Source of the DNA: an uncultured Thiotrichaceae bacterium
GTDB lineage: Bacteria > Pseudomonadota > Gammaproteobacteria > Thiotrichales > Thiotrichaceae
NCBI GenBank assembly: GCA_902727985.1
Contig: CACVAY010000049.1
Span: forward strand, 1-35,135
Reading direction: 5' to 3'
DNA: 35,135 nt
Numbering within the stretch: position 1 is the first letter of the stretch; each line of letters starts with the position of its first letter. The translations under genes were made by a program, and so were the position numbers. The notes under the pieces are model-generated. The model did not search any database. It was not told the origin of the DNA and saw only the letters and a program-made list of their open reading frames with translations. This document shows positions 17,922 through 25,345 of the stretch, in pieces.

Positions 17922-18053
17922 GGAACTTCTGATCAAGTCCAAATAATATTGGAACCGAAGCTTTAGCCTCGCCTAACATATTGGAAATAAACTACGAAGG
18001 GCGGGACTGAAGTCCCGATTCCAAAAAAATAGACTTAATCAGAGATTCCTTAA
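17918..18053. repeat. MITE-like element with long terminal inverted repeats
   Basis: The 136-bp element begins with TTAAGGAA at 17918 and ends with TTCCTTAA at 18053. The arms pair over about 40 bp with few mismatches: TTAAGGAA, then TCTGAT-n-AAGTC, then TTGGAA-y-CG on both sides. Inside is a perfect hairpin, CGGGAC-TGAA-GTCCCG (18002-18017). It fills almost exactly the space between the bioA stop codon (which it includes) and the stop of the convergent gene at 18056. It codes for nothing. It may be a non-autonomous transposable element now serving as a two-way transcription end. Confidence 0.6.
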
Positions 18054-18055
18054 CC

Positions 18056-19009
18056 TTACGCATCACGTAAATAGGGTTCGATGGTTTCATTCCACAGAGT
18101 CTGTTTACCTAATTGCTTAACACGCTTTTTCATGCCCCACCACCCCTGTAAACCACCTGTATGGATGATAGATACCACATCACGCTCTGAAAACTCGAAC
18201 TCTTTCACTCTGTGCAGCAACGCTCGGCACATCTTACTGCTATAAATGGGGTCGAGTAATACTCCAGTTTCTTCATACCATGCTTCAATAAACTGAAGAT
18301 GCTCAATATCAACTTTGGCATAACCACCAAAATCAGCAGCAATCAAATCATAATCCGCATGGTTACCCTGCGCCACATACTGACTGACACGCTGCCCTAA
18401 CTCGGGATCTTTTAAAACGGAAAAACCAAGTACTCGCTGTTCCTGCCTCGCACCTCTGATTAAACCTGCTACTGTCCCTCCTGTTCCACAAGCACTGCTC
18501 ATGACGGTTGTTTTGGGAAGTAATTTATTTACTTGCTGTGCTAGCAATTCACAACCTTGCACTGCCAAAGTATTAGAACCCCCCTCAGGTAATAGGTATG
18601 CCTCTGGATACGCTTGTCGAAGCTTTTGCAAGTAATCGGGATCATTGCGTTGTCGATAGGTTTTCCGATCAACAAATTTCAGTGTCATTCCGGCTTGCCG
18701 AGCTTTTGAGAGCGTTTCATTATCAGCATAATGTTCTTCACCGCGAATAATACCAACACATGAAAAACCATACCGCTGACAAGCTTCTGCTAAAGCGCTA
18801 ATGTGATTGGAATACGCACCACCAAAGCTGACAACCGATTGATACCCCTGCTGTTTGATCAATTGAAGATTCAGGTGTATCTTGAATTGCTTGTTACCGG
18901 CACCTAGCCCTTTTGGGCTATCAATAGTAACAAGATGAAACGTCAGCCCACGAATGGGAGAAAGAAAAGAAAGATCGTGAAAATACAATGCAGGCGGCGC
19001 TAGTAACAT
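18056..19009 (-). CDS. D-cysteine desulfhydrase / ACC deaminase family PLP enzyme
   Basis: The 317-aa fold-type II PLP enzyme belongs to the ACC-deaminase/D-cysteine-desulfhydrase family. The PLP lysine is in GAGNKQFKIH (about residues 36-45), the substrate-binding stretch is SFGGAYSNHISALAEAC, and the phosphate loop is SACGTGGTVAGL. The C-terminal segment IIHTGGLQGWWG is also typical. D-cysteine desulfhydrase would give pyruvate, ammonia and sulfide; ACC deaminase would give oxobutyrate. Sequence reading does not separate these. The family's usual IHP..SGNK motif is altered to an LGAGNK form. AAGG precedes ATG 19009. Confidence 0.8.
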   Translation of the reverse strand: MLLAPPALYFHDLSFLSPIRGLTFHLVTIDSPKGLGAGNKQFKIHLNLQLIKQQGYQSVVSFGGAYSNHISALAEACQRYGFSCVGIIRGEEHYADNETLSKARQAGMTLKFVDRKTYRQRNDPDYLQKLRQAYPEAYLLPEGGSNTLAVQGCELLAQQVNKLLPKTTVMSSACGTGGTVAGLIRGARQEQRVLGFSVLKDPELGQRVSQYVAQGNHADYDLIAADFGGYAKVDIEHLQFIEAWYEETGVLLDPIYSSKMCRALLHRVKEFEFSERDVVSIIHTGGLQGWWGMKKRVKQLGKQTLWNETIEPYLRDA

Positions 19010-19055
19010 GCCCTTACCTTATCAGATTATGTAATTAGACCATGTAAAACCGAAA

Positions 19056-20087
19056 CTAAGCTGACAGTTCTGGGGACGATTCATGATTAGATGTTACTGA
19101 TTGATCAGCACAAAGCCCACTTTGGCTAATAGACCCCTTAATTGCATTCGACAAATGTATCTTCAAAGCTTTCATTTCATTATCTAAACATTCATCACTT
19201 GTCTGCTTCCCACTGGAACTCAACACCAAGCTCATTTCTTCTCTTACCATTGCCATGCGTGAACAGAATGCATTCATCACAGAAGATGAAGCAAAGAAGC
19301 ATTCCGGCTTCATAGTGCCCATTATCAACTCTGCATATTCAACTAGAATCGTTTCAATGGTATTGCTAACAGACCTTGGGTGGCTAATTCTTACCAATGA
19401 TTGATTCATTCCTGTCAGAGTGGTTTGGCGAATGTCAGTATGTGGCATACGACGCTTCATAATCGCCACCAAGAAATTCAAAATCAAATGAGCAGATTGC
19501 GTATATTCCTGAGGAACCCTGATCTCTTTCATATCAAGTTTATGCAAATGATATGACGATAAAATGTAGTTGTGTGCAAGCTCAAGGCTGTCAGAAAAAT
19601 TCTGACAGGTAAAAGCAAAGGCATCATCTAAATCACTAGTGACTAAAAACTTCAAATGTAACAAATCTTCTTCGTACAAATCCTCTTGTGTTGAAGCAAC
19701 ACCATGATCAGCGAACATCCGTTCCCTAAGGTTTTCAATGTAAGATAAAAGATTCAGCGAGTGCTGCCATGTAGTAAATTGAAAATTCACTTCGAATGAT
19801 AATACTAAGCCATTATCCGTTCTTTCTACTTCAACAAACCCCATGTTCGGAAAAAATGAGCAAGTATCATGCAAATCCACAACCATCATCACGTTATGTC
19901 TAAAATCACATCCTTTAGCATTGACCACTTGATGATAGGCAACATCCAGCACCTGAATACTTTCAGGAACAGGTGCAGTCACGCAGGATAATTGTGGGAT
20001 ATGATAAATATTTGAACGCACTTCCGGCCTGTCAGGATTAGTAAAAACCTGAAATTTTATCGAACGAGAGTTATCTAACTCAGACAC
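19056..20087 (-). CDS. Unrecognised cytoplasmic protein, 343 aa
   Basis: I do not recognise this protein. It has no signal peptide or membrane segment. The first half is beta-rich with many aromatic and charged residues (YHIPQLSCV, DLHDTCSFFPNMGFVEVERT); the second half is helical (LILNFLVAIMKRRMP, MRLVRISHPRSV-like segments, FCSRMAMVREEM). The start is a GTG at 20087, fixed by an in-frame TAG immediately before it and the lack of another Met until residue 66. The ribosome binding site GGGGGA lies in a 7-bp stem. No operon partner is evident. The layout could be a regulatory or ligand-binding protein, but that is a guess. Confidence 0.6.
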   Translation of the reverse strand: MSELDNSRSIKFQVFTNPDRPEVRSNIYHIPQLSCVTAPVPESIQVLDVAYHQVVNAKGCDFRHNVMMVVDLHDTCSFFPNMGFVEVERTDNGLVLSFEVNFQFTTWQHSLNLLSYIENLRERMFADHGVASTQEDLYEEDLLHLKFLVTSDLDDAFAFTCQNFSDSLELAHNYILSSYHLHKLDMKEIRVPQEYTQSAHLILNFLVAIMKRRMPHTDIRQTTLTGMNQSLVRISHPRSVSNTIETILVEYAELIMGTMKPECFFASSSVMNAFCSRMAMVREEMSLVLSSSGKQTSDECLDNEMKALKIHLSNAIKGSISQSGLCADQSVTSNHESSPELSA

Positions 20088-20092
20088 CTAAG

Positions 20093-20121
20093 TCCCCCAT
20101 AAATAGTTGAGTATTGGGGGA
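20093..20121 (-). promoter_or_regulatory. Hairpin sequestering the ribosome binding site of the 343-aa gene
   Basis: On the minus strand TCCCCCA (20115-20121) pairs perfectly with TGGGGGA (20093-20099) across a 15-nt loop. The G-rich arm is the only ribosome binding site for the GTG start at 20087. A GC-rich stem there should hold translation low unless opened. Confidence 0.5.
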
Positions 20122-20380
20122 AGCTATATCAAACATCTGATATTTACAATGGAATTTTTTGCGCTTATAGCTGGACTTTCATGACTATGTATTTTAAATA
20201 TATGTAATAGAAGAAATTGTCTTATTCCGCGCTGAATACAAATATGATTACCCGATATTTTAAATCGCAGAAAAACACTTAACTCACCATAGGAAGGTGT
20301 ACAAGCAATAAAGCTCCACACGTTTAATACACTAAAATCCTGCTTAGTTTTCAGCACCAGCCGCTACTCAAAGCAGACAT

Positions 20381-20635
20381 TTATGCCTGTAGCTTCTCTC
20401 TTTTCTCTGACGCTCTTTTATCATTCGATCGCATGAGCTGATAGGTCAAATACAACTTCGCTGGTATAGATATCAAGAGCCCACCCGCAATGAGCAAAGA
20501 AATGAGCATAATATCAGCGACATCACCTTTGGAAACCCTATCAGTGAAAACCGCCAAGCCCAAACCAACACCAGCTATCCCTAAGCCTATGAAAGTTAGA
20601 GCATACATTGTCTTACTTAACTGTGACTCTGTCAT
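20381..20635 (-). CDS. Small two-TM inner membrane protein
   Basis: The 84-aa protein has two hydrophobic helices (about residues 10-29 and 40-63) joined by a short polar loop with TDRVSKGD. It ends in a basic tail rich in Lys, Arg and Glu (SNDKRASEKREKLQ), so both ends are probably cytoplasmic. I recognise no family. A perfect short palindrome, TTGATG-AA-CATCAA, lies about 70 bp upstream and could be an operator. Regular codon content and a clean start make it likely to be real. Confidence 0.6.
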   Translation of the reverse strand: MTESQLSKTMYALTFIGLGIAGVGLGLAVFTDRVSKGDVADIMLISLLIAGGLLISIPAKLYLTYQLMRSNDKRASEKREKLQA

Positions 20636-20741
20636 AACTACTCCCAGAAGCGATGAAATAATCGCGTTCTAGGATAAATGTATGACATCACAATTCCTGA
20701 AACCTTGATGAACATCAAAGTAGCCGTCTTAGCAAGATAGC

Positions 20742-21848
20742 TTAGTACCCTGTCATTTCCAAGTAGCCCTTAGCTACTCGCTGCTTAGACACGGCATCCA
20801 GCACCTCAACAGCACCTTCCCAATAGCTCACACCCGTATCCATCATTTGCTCAGGGAATCGCGCCTTTACCAACCACTTCTTTTTTAATGTAGGAATCTC
20901 AAACTGCCAAACGACTGGATAGCGCTCCCCTTTTTCATTCTTCCAATAATCTATAGGCTGCAAGTAAACCTCATCTTTAGAAATTTCCGTAACAGAACCA
21001 TCACCCGCAATCCATTTGCCGGAACTGGTGACATCAGCCTCCCCTGTTGTCTGACGTAATTGGTAATACATGAAGTCATTGCCATCATCAAACTGCAAAG
21101 CAAACCAATCCCAGCCCACTTGATTATCATCCAATGCACTGGTACTCCATTCTCGGTCAAACCATGACAAACCTTTTACTGAATATGATTGCTTGTTAAC
21201 CTTTATCGTTCCAGACGTATCCATTCGCGGATAAGAGTAGTAATACGATGCATTACCTTTTTGTTTACCCTTTTGGCTGAGTCCTTGTTGCCCTTGTAAA
21301 ACCAATGGTTTGGCTTTTGTTAAGGCTAAATCTAAAACGAAATCTTGCGCTTTAATCTGCACCTTCCATGGAAAATCGGCACCTTTACTTGAAATAATCT
21401 GCCAATCTTCCAGCCACACTCGAAAATTTTGTTCTAACTCACTACCTGCCAAACCGATAGCCTGCCTGACAAGTCGCTGTTGATGATGATGCCTTTGCTT
21501 TGGAATATCACTCAATGCGATATGTGCCATCCACAATTGATTTGTCGCCCATGGAGAATCACTCTTGGGCTTATCCGGTGAAAGTCCTATGCGGAAGAAT
21601 GTGACCTGATAACCAAATTCATATCCGTTTTTATCAGCAACATTGCCCGTCACATACCACCATTCATTACGAAAGCCAGGATGTGCATTATGATCTTCAG
21701 GGAAAGTAAATTGCCTAGGCTCTGTTGCGCGTTCGAATCCTTCATCAGCAATACCCCCTAACCAGTCCTGTAGCTCCATTTCCTGAGATTGTGGCTGCTT
21801 ATCGCATGCAACCATGAACAAACTCAACGCAAGAATCATCAATCTCAT
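20742..21848 (-). CDS. Lipoprotein with CrtC/AttH-like lipocalin domain
   Basis: The 368-aa protein has a lipoprotein signal ending at Cys15 (FMVAC). It then shows the CrtC/AttH pattern, beginning HPGFRNEWWYVTGN and YEFGYQVTFFR, with SWFDREWSTS and GWDWFALQFDDG in the second half. Despite the carotenoid hydratase name of the family, members beside FtsX-type transporters are thought to bind or carry a hydrophobic compound. The start overlaps the permease stop by 4 bp (ATGA), so the ATPase, permease and lipoprotein form one operon. The transported compound is unknown. Confidence 0.85.
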   Translation of the reverse strand: MRLMILALSLFMVACDKQPQSQEMELQDWLGGIADEGFERATEPRQFTFPEDHNAHPGFRNEWWYVTGNVADKNGYEFGYQVTFFRIGLSPDKPKSDSPWATNQLWMAHIALSDIPKQRHHHQQRLVRQAIGLAGSELEQNFRVWLEDWQIISSKGADFPWKVQIKAQDFVLDLALTKAKPLVLQGQQGLSQKGKQKGNASYYYSYPRMDTSGTIKVNKQSYSVKGLSWFDREWSTSALDDNQVGWDWFALQFDDGNDFMYYQLRQTTGEADVTSSGKWIAGDGSVTEISKDEVYLQPIDYWKNEKGERYPVVWQFEIPTLKKKWLVKARFPEQMMDTGVSYWEGAVEVLDAVSKQRVAKGYLEMTGY

Positions 21849-24367
21849 GCACTTAGCCCTTCACGAATAATGAGTTTTTTCATACGATACATGGGATATA
21901 TCCCTGCCAACAGCGCTGCCAGCATAGACAAACCTATCGCCTCGAAAATGACCCACCCTGAAAACACCCGTTCCATCGTCCAACCGAAAGAGCGCTGATT
22001 GATCACATGAATTAATAACTCCGACATGGCCCAGCCCAATGGCAAAGCAAACAACCCCGCCAGGAAACCAATAAGCAGAGTTTGCATCAGAATCATTTTA
22101 GCAAGCTGCGTACTTGTCATACCAGTAGCACGTAACACGGAGAACTCGCGGGTCTTTTCTAATAAAACCGCCATTAACGCACTAAACACTCCCACAAATG
22201 CCACGATGATAACTAACAGACGCAACACATTGGTGATCGCAAACGTACGATCAAAAATAGCTAATGAAACCTCACGTATTTCTTTATTTGAACGAATACG
22301 GATTGCAGTAGATGCCCCCTCTGTCAAGGCCCTTAATGCCTGCCGAACCTGATCACCATCAGCACTTGCTGTTAATTTCAAACCGATGGAAGAAATCCCC
22401 CTATCTCGCCAATGCTTCTCATAGAATCCAGGAGCCATGACAAGCATACCCTGCGTGGCACTGTAATCTTGATAAATACCACCAATCATTGCTGAAACAC
22501 TGACACCTTGCTCATTCTTTGTAAGCAATCTATCCCCAACGTTTAAATCATGATGATAGGCCAATGGTTCAGAAATAAAGATCACCTCGCCTGCCATGTA
22601 GTCTTGCCAGAGCTCTTCTCCCCCCCCTTCAAGAAAGCGAAAACCTTGTTTGCCATGCTCGCCTGGGTTTAGCACCAACAGCGGTGTAGGAACTTGCTCA
22701 ACCTCTACATAGGTGGAATAACCCGAACTTACCGACTCAACTCCTGGTAATTTTTGTGCTTTGCTTAACCAACTCTCAGGCAATTTACCTTCAACACGCG
22801 ATTCGGCATCATTTACTGAAGAGATATACAAATCGCTTTGTAGGGTCATCGCCAACCAATCGGCCACACTTGCGCGGAACGAACCAATCATTATGCCCAC
22901 CCCCACGGTTGCTGAAACTGCGATAGCCAAGGCTATAATGGCAATATTCATACGACTCAACGAACTATGAACAGCCCGCAACACCATAGCTGGAAGCGTG
23001 CCCATTTTCTCCCACCAAGGCCGTAATATAGCCAGAGCAGCAACAGTCAGGCTCGGTATCCACAAGCTATAAGCAATCACCATCAGAAATAGCGCAAAGA
23101 ATCCACCGATGAGGCTCCGTTGAAACACGACTAAAACCACAAAGGCAAAAAGCCCCATCAGTGCACCGATGAAAAATAAAGGTTTCAATACTTGATTAAA
23201 ACGTCCTTCCAACATGGAAGCGCGAGTGACATGAACGGGTTGTGTCTTCGCAGCCTCCCAAGCAGGTACAAGAGTCGCGAGGATAACTGCCGACAAGGTA
23301 ATACCAAGCCCTTTGACAACGGACCAAACATTGATACTAAAAGCAACCTGATCTGTTGACCTGAAAATATCATCGATCGTTTGCATCACCAGCATCAATA
23401 AAGCTTGCCCCAATAAAGCGCCCAAAAACACACCTAATAAAGCCCCCACAAGACCAATCAACACCGCTTCGATAAGCATTTGTAAAAACAGGTCTCGCTG
23501 CGTCACGCCAATCAAACGTTCAACCGCAAATTGCTTGCGGCGCTGTAACACAGAGAAAGTCATGGTGTTATAAACCAGAAATGCTCCGACTAAAACGGCC
23601 AAAAGACTCATCGCTGTCAGGTTGGTGCGAAATGCTTTCGTCATCTGATCTAACGCTTGGGTCTTGGTCGGAGAGGTAATGAGTTTAACTGATTGCGGCA
23701 ATTGTTGAGCCATTGAGGGAATCTGTTCCTCAGTCAATATCAACTCAATTCGATCAAGAAAGCCTGTTTTACGTAATAATTGCTGAGCATTTGCAATATC
23801 TGTGAATAGCACATTGTCCATCACAGCCTGATTTGTTGAAGTAAAAACACCTTGAAGCATGACTGATGACTGCTTGCCATTCACCGACAGTGCCAGTTCT
23901 GACGATAGGGAAAACCCCAAACGTTGCCGAGTACGTTCTGCCATCAACACCGCTGATGGTTCCGTCAAAAGTTGCAACATCAACATGGGTTCAATACTCA
24001 CTCCGCTTTGCTGATCAAACAAGGGCTCAGCAAAAGGATCAATGCCAATGACCTGGAATACTTCACCCGCAATCACCACATCCCCTTCGATCATTGCTGC
24101 AGTTTGTCGCATCCCGGCTAAACGTAAATTCGCATACACAATATCAGGCACGCCCTGCCCTGAATTCGCCACAATGTGATGCGTCATTTTTCCTGATACA
24201 TTATCGATAGAGTTCGCAAAAGACTGTCGAGCAGAATGATTGGCAAGATCCACAGCAATCATCACCGCTGTACCCAAGGCAATACTGAGTAAGGTTAACC
24301 AAAATTGCCATGGGTGCTGACGAAAAAACCGTATGCTCGAACGCAACAAACTCATTGGAGGCAACAT
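21845..24367 (-). CDS. FtsX-type ABC transporter permease, two-domain
   Basis: The 840-aa inner membrane protein has an N-terminal membrane helix (about residues 18-38), a MacB-like periplasmic domain, and a first FtsX domain of three helices (about 255-375). Further helices follow in the middle, then a second periplasmic domain and a final FtsX domain (about 720-830, with VLRATGM typical of FtsX). This is the duplicated layout of AttFG-like and YbbP-like permeases that extract substrates from the outer leaflet. I chose ATG 24367, 5 bp after the ATPase stop. A TTG at 24379 has a better AGGG but would overlap the ATPase. Confidence 0.85.
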   Translation of the reverse strand: MLPPMSLLRSSIRFFRQHPWQFWLTLLSIALGTAVMIAVDLANHSARQSFANSIDNVSGKMTHHIVANSGQGVPDIVYANLRLAGMRQTAAMIEGDVVIAGEVFQVIGIDPFAEPLFDQQSGVSIEPMLMLQLLTEPSAVLMAERTRQRLGFSLSSELALSVNGKQSSVMLQGVFTSTNQAVMDNVLFTDIANAQQLLRKTGFLDRIELILTEEQIPSMAQQLPQSVKLITSPTKTQALDQMTKAFRTNLTAMSLLAVLVGAFLVYNTMTFSVLQRRKQFAVERLIGVTQRDLFLQMLIEAVLIGLVGALLGVFLGALLGQALLMLVMQTIDDIFRSTDQVAFSINVWSVVKGLGITLSAVILATLVPAWEAAKTQPVHVTRASMLEGRFNQVLKPLFFIGALMGLFAFVVLVVFQRSLIGGFFALFLMVIAYSLWIPSLTVAALAILRPWWEKMGTLPAMVLRAVHSSLSRMNIAIIALAIAVSATVGVGIMIGSFRASVADWLAMTLQSDLYISSVNDAESRVEGKLPESWLSKAQKLPGVESVSSGYSTYVEVEQVPTPLLVLNPGEHGKQGFRFLEGGGEELWQDYMAGEVIFISEPLAYHHDLNVGDRLLTKNEQGVSVSAMIGGIYQDYSATQGMLVMAPGFYEKHWRDRGISSIGLKLTASADGDQVRQALRALTEGASTAIRIRSNKEIREVSLAIFDRTFAITNVLRLLVIIVAFVGVFSALMAVLLEKTREFSVLRATGMTSTQLAKMILMQTLLIGFLAGLFALPLGWAMSELLIHVINQRSFGWTMERVFSGWVIFEAIGLSMLAALLAGIYPMYRMKKLIIREGLSA

Positions 24368-24372
24368 AGACA

Positions 24373-25071
24373 CTACCAAGCGTACCCTGTCGAGCCTTCT
24401 GAAATCTGTCCATGGTTAAGGACTAACACTCGATCGGCTGCTTCTGCCACTACCTTGCTATGGGTAACGATTAATAAGGTTTGTCCCGTTGATTTCGCGA
24501 TCGTTGTAAGTAATGACAAAACTTTCTGCCCCGTTGCCACATCTAAATTTCCCGTTGGCTCATCGGCTAATACAATCGTCGGTTTGTGGATTAAGGCCCT
24601 GGCAACTGCAACACGTTGCTGTTCTCCACCGGACAACTGATCGGGAAATGCTGCCTCTCTGCCTTCTAGTCCAACATTAGCTAGCCAAGCACTCACGTGT
24701 TTTTTTCGTTCAGTCAATGGCACATCCGCCAACTCCAATGGTAAGGCGATATTCTCGAAAACGGTTAACGTGGGGATAAGATTGAATAGCTGATAGATAA
24801 AACCTAAATGCTCCCGTCGAAACAAGGTTAATTCAGGTTCTGACATCTCAGACATACACAGCCCCTGAATACTCAGTTCCCCTGAACTTGCTTGATCAAT
24901 CCCCCCTATAATGTTCAATAAAGTGGATTTCCCTGAACCACTCTCTCCCAACAAAGCAACGCATTCTCCTCTATTAAGCGCAAAAGAAACATCCGATAAC
25001 ACAGCCTGCTCCTTTCCTGCCTCCTGATAACTGTAGGAAATATTCGACACGGTAATAATCGGAGATGACAT
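24373..25071 (-). CDS. ABC transporter ATPase, LolD/MacB type
   Basis: The 232-aa ATP-binding subunit has Walker A GESGSGKST (about 42-50), the Q-loop in GFIYQLFNLIPTLT, signature LSGGEQQRVAVARAL, Walker B IVLADEPTGNLD and the switch His in LIVTHS. The FxxQxFxLxPxLT segment is that of MacB/LolD-type mechanotransmission transporters, which fits the FtsX-type permease encoded next. It heads the operon. The 274 bp upstream separate it from the divergent protease gene. Confidence 0.9.
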   Translation of the reverse strand: MSSPIITVSNISYSYQEAGKEQAVLSDVSFALNRGECVALLGESGSGKSTLLNIIGGIDQASSGELSIQGLCMSEMSEPELTLFRREHLGFIYQLFNLIPTLTVFENIALPLELADVPLTERKKHVSAWLANVGLEGREAAFPDQLSGGEQQRVAVARALIHKPTIVLADEPTGNLDVATGQKVLSLLTTIAKSTGQTLLIVTHSKVVAEAADRVLVLNHGQISEGSTGYAW

Positions 25072-25345
25072 AGATAATCAGTATTTAATAGACGAAGGGA
25101 AAGAGTAACGCATGTGCTTCTTTTCAACAATTAATAACATTTTCCCAGGTGCACACAGACAAAAAAAGCGGTGACGTTTTTGGTTCAAACTTTCAGACAA
25201 ACAGACCTAAAGACAGACAAAAATCAAGCTAAGGTTCAGCCATCAAGAACTACTATCAATTGCTAAACCCCATACTAAAAAATATAAAACAAGACAAAAA
25301 TAACCGTCACAAATTGTCTTATTTATCAAGCCCAGCGGATTTATC

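Noticed and set aside
20124-20357. 77-codon minus-strand ORF between the two-TM gene and the 343-aa gene
   Set aside because: No ribosome binding site, an odd composition, and it would occupy the promoter and leader of the 343-aa gene.
24367-24379. TTG start at 24379 for the FtsX permease
   Set aside because: It has AGGG upstream but overlaps the ATPase gene and adds four residues; ATG 24367 gives a normal 5-bp gap. The case is not closed.
25190-25230. Short CAGACA-type repeats
   Set aside because: The few imperfect hexamer copies are irregularly spaced, so they are neither a CRISPR array nor a clear binding array.
25291-25320. AAGACAA / TTGTCTT inverted repeat ahead of the metalloprotease gene
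   Set aside because: It is AT-rich with a long loop and no known operator match, so it may be chance.
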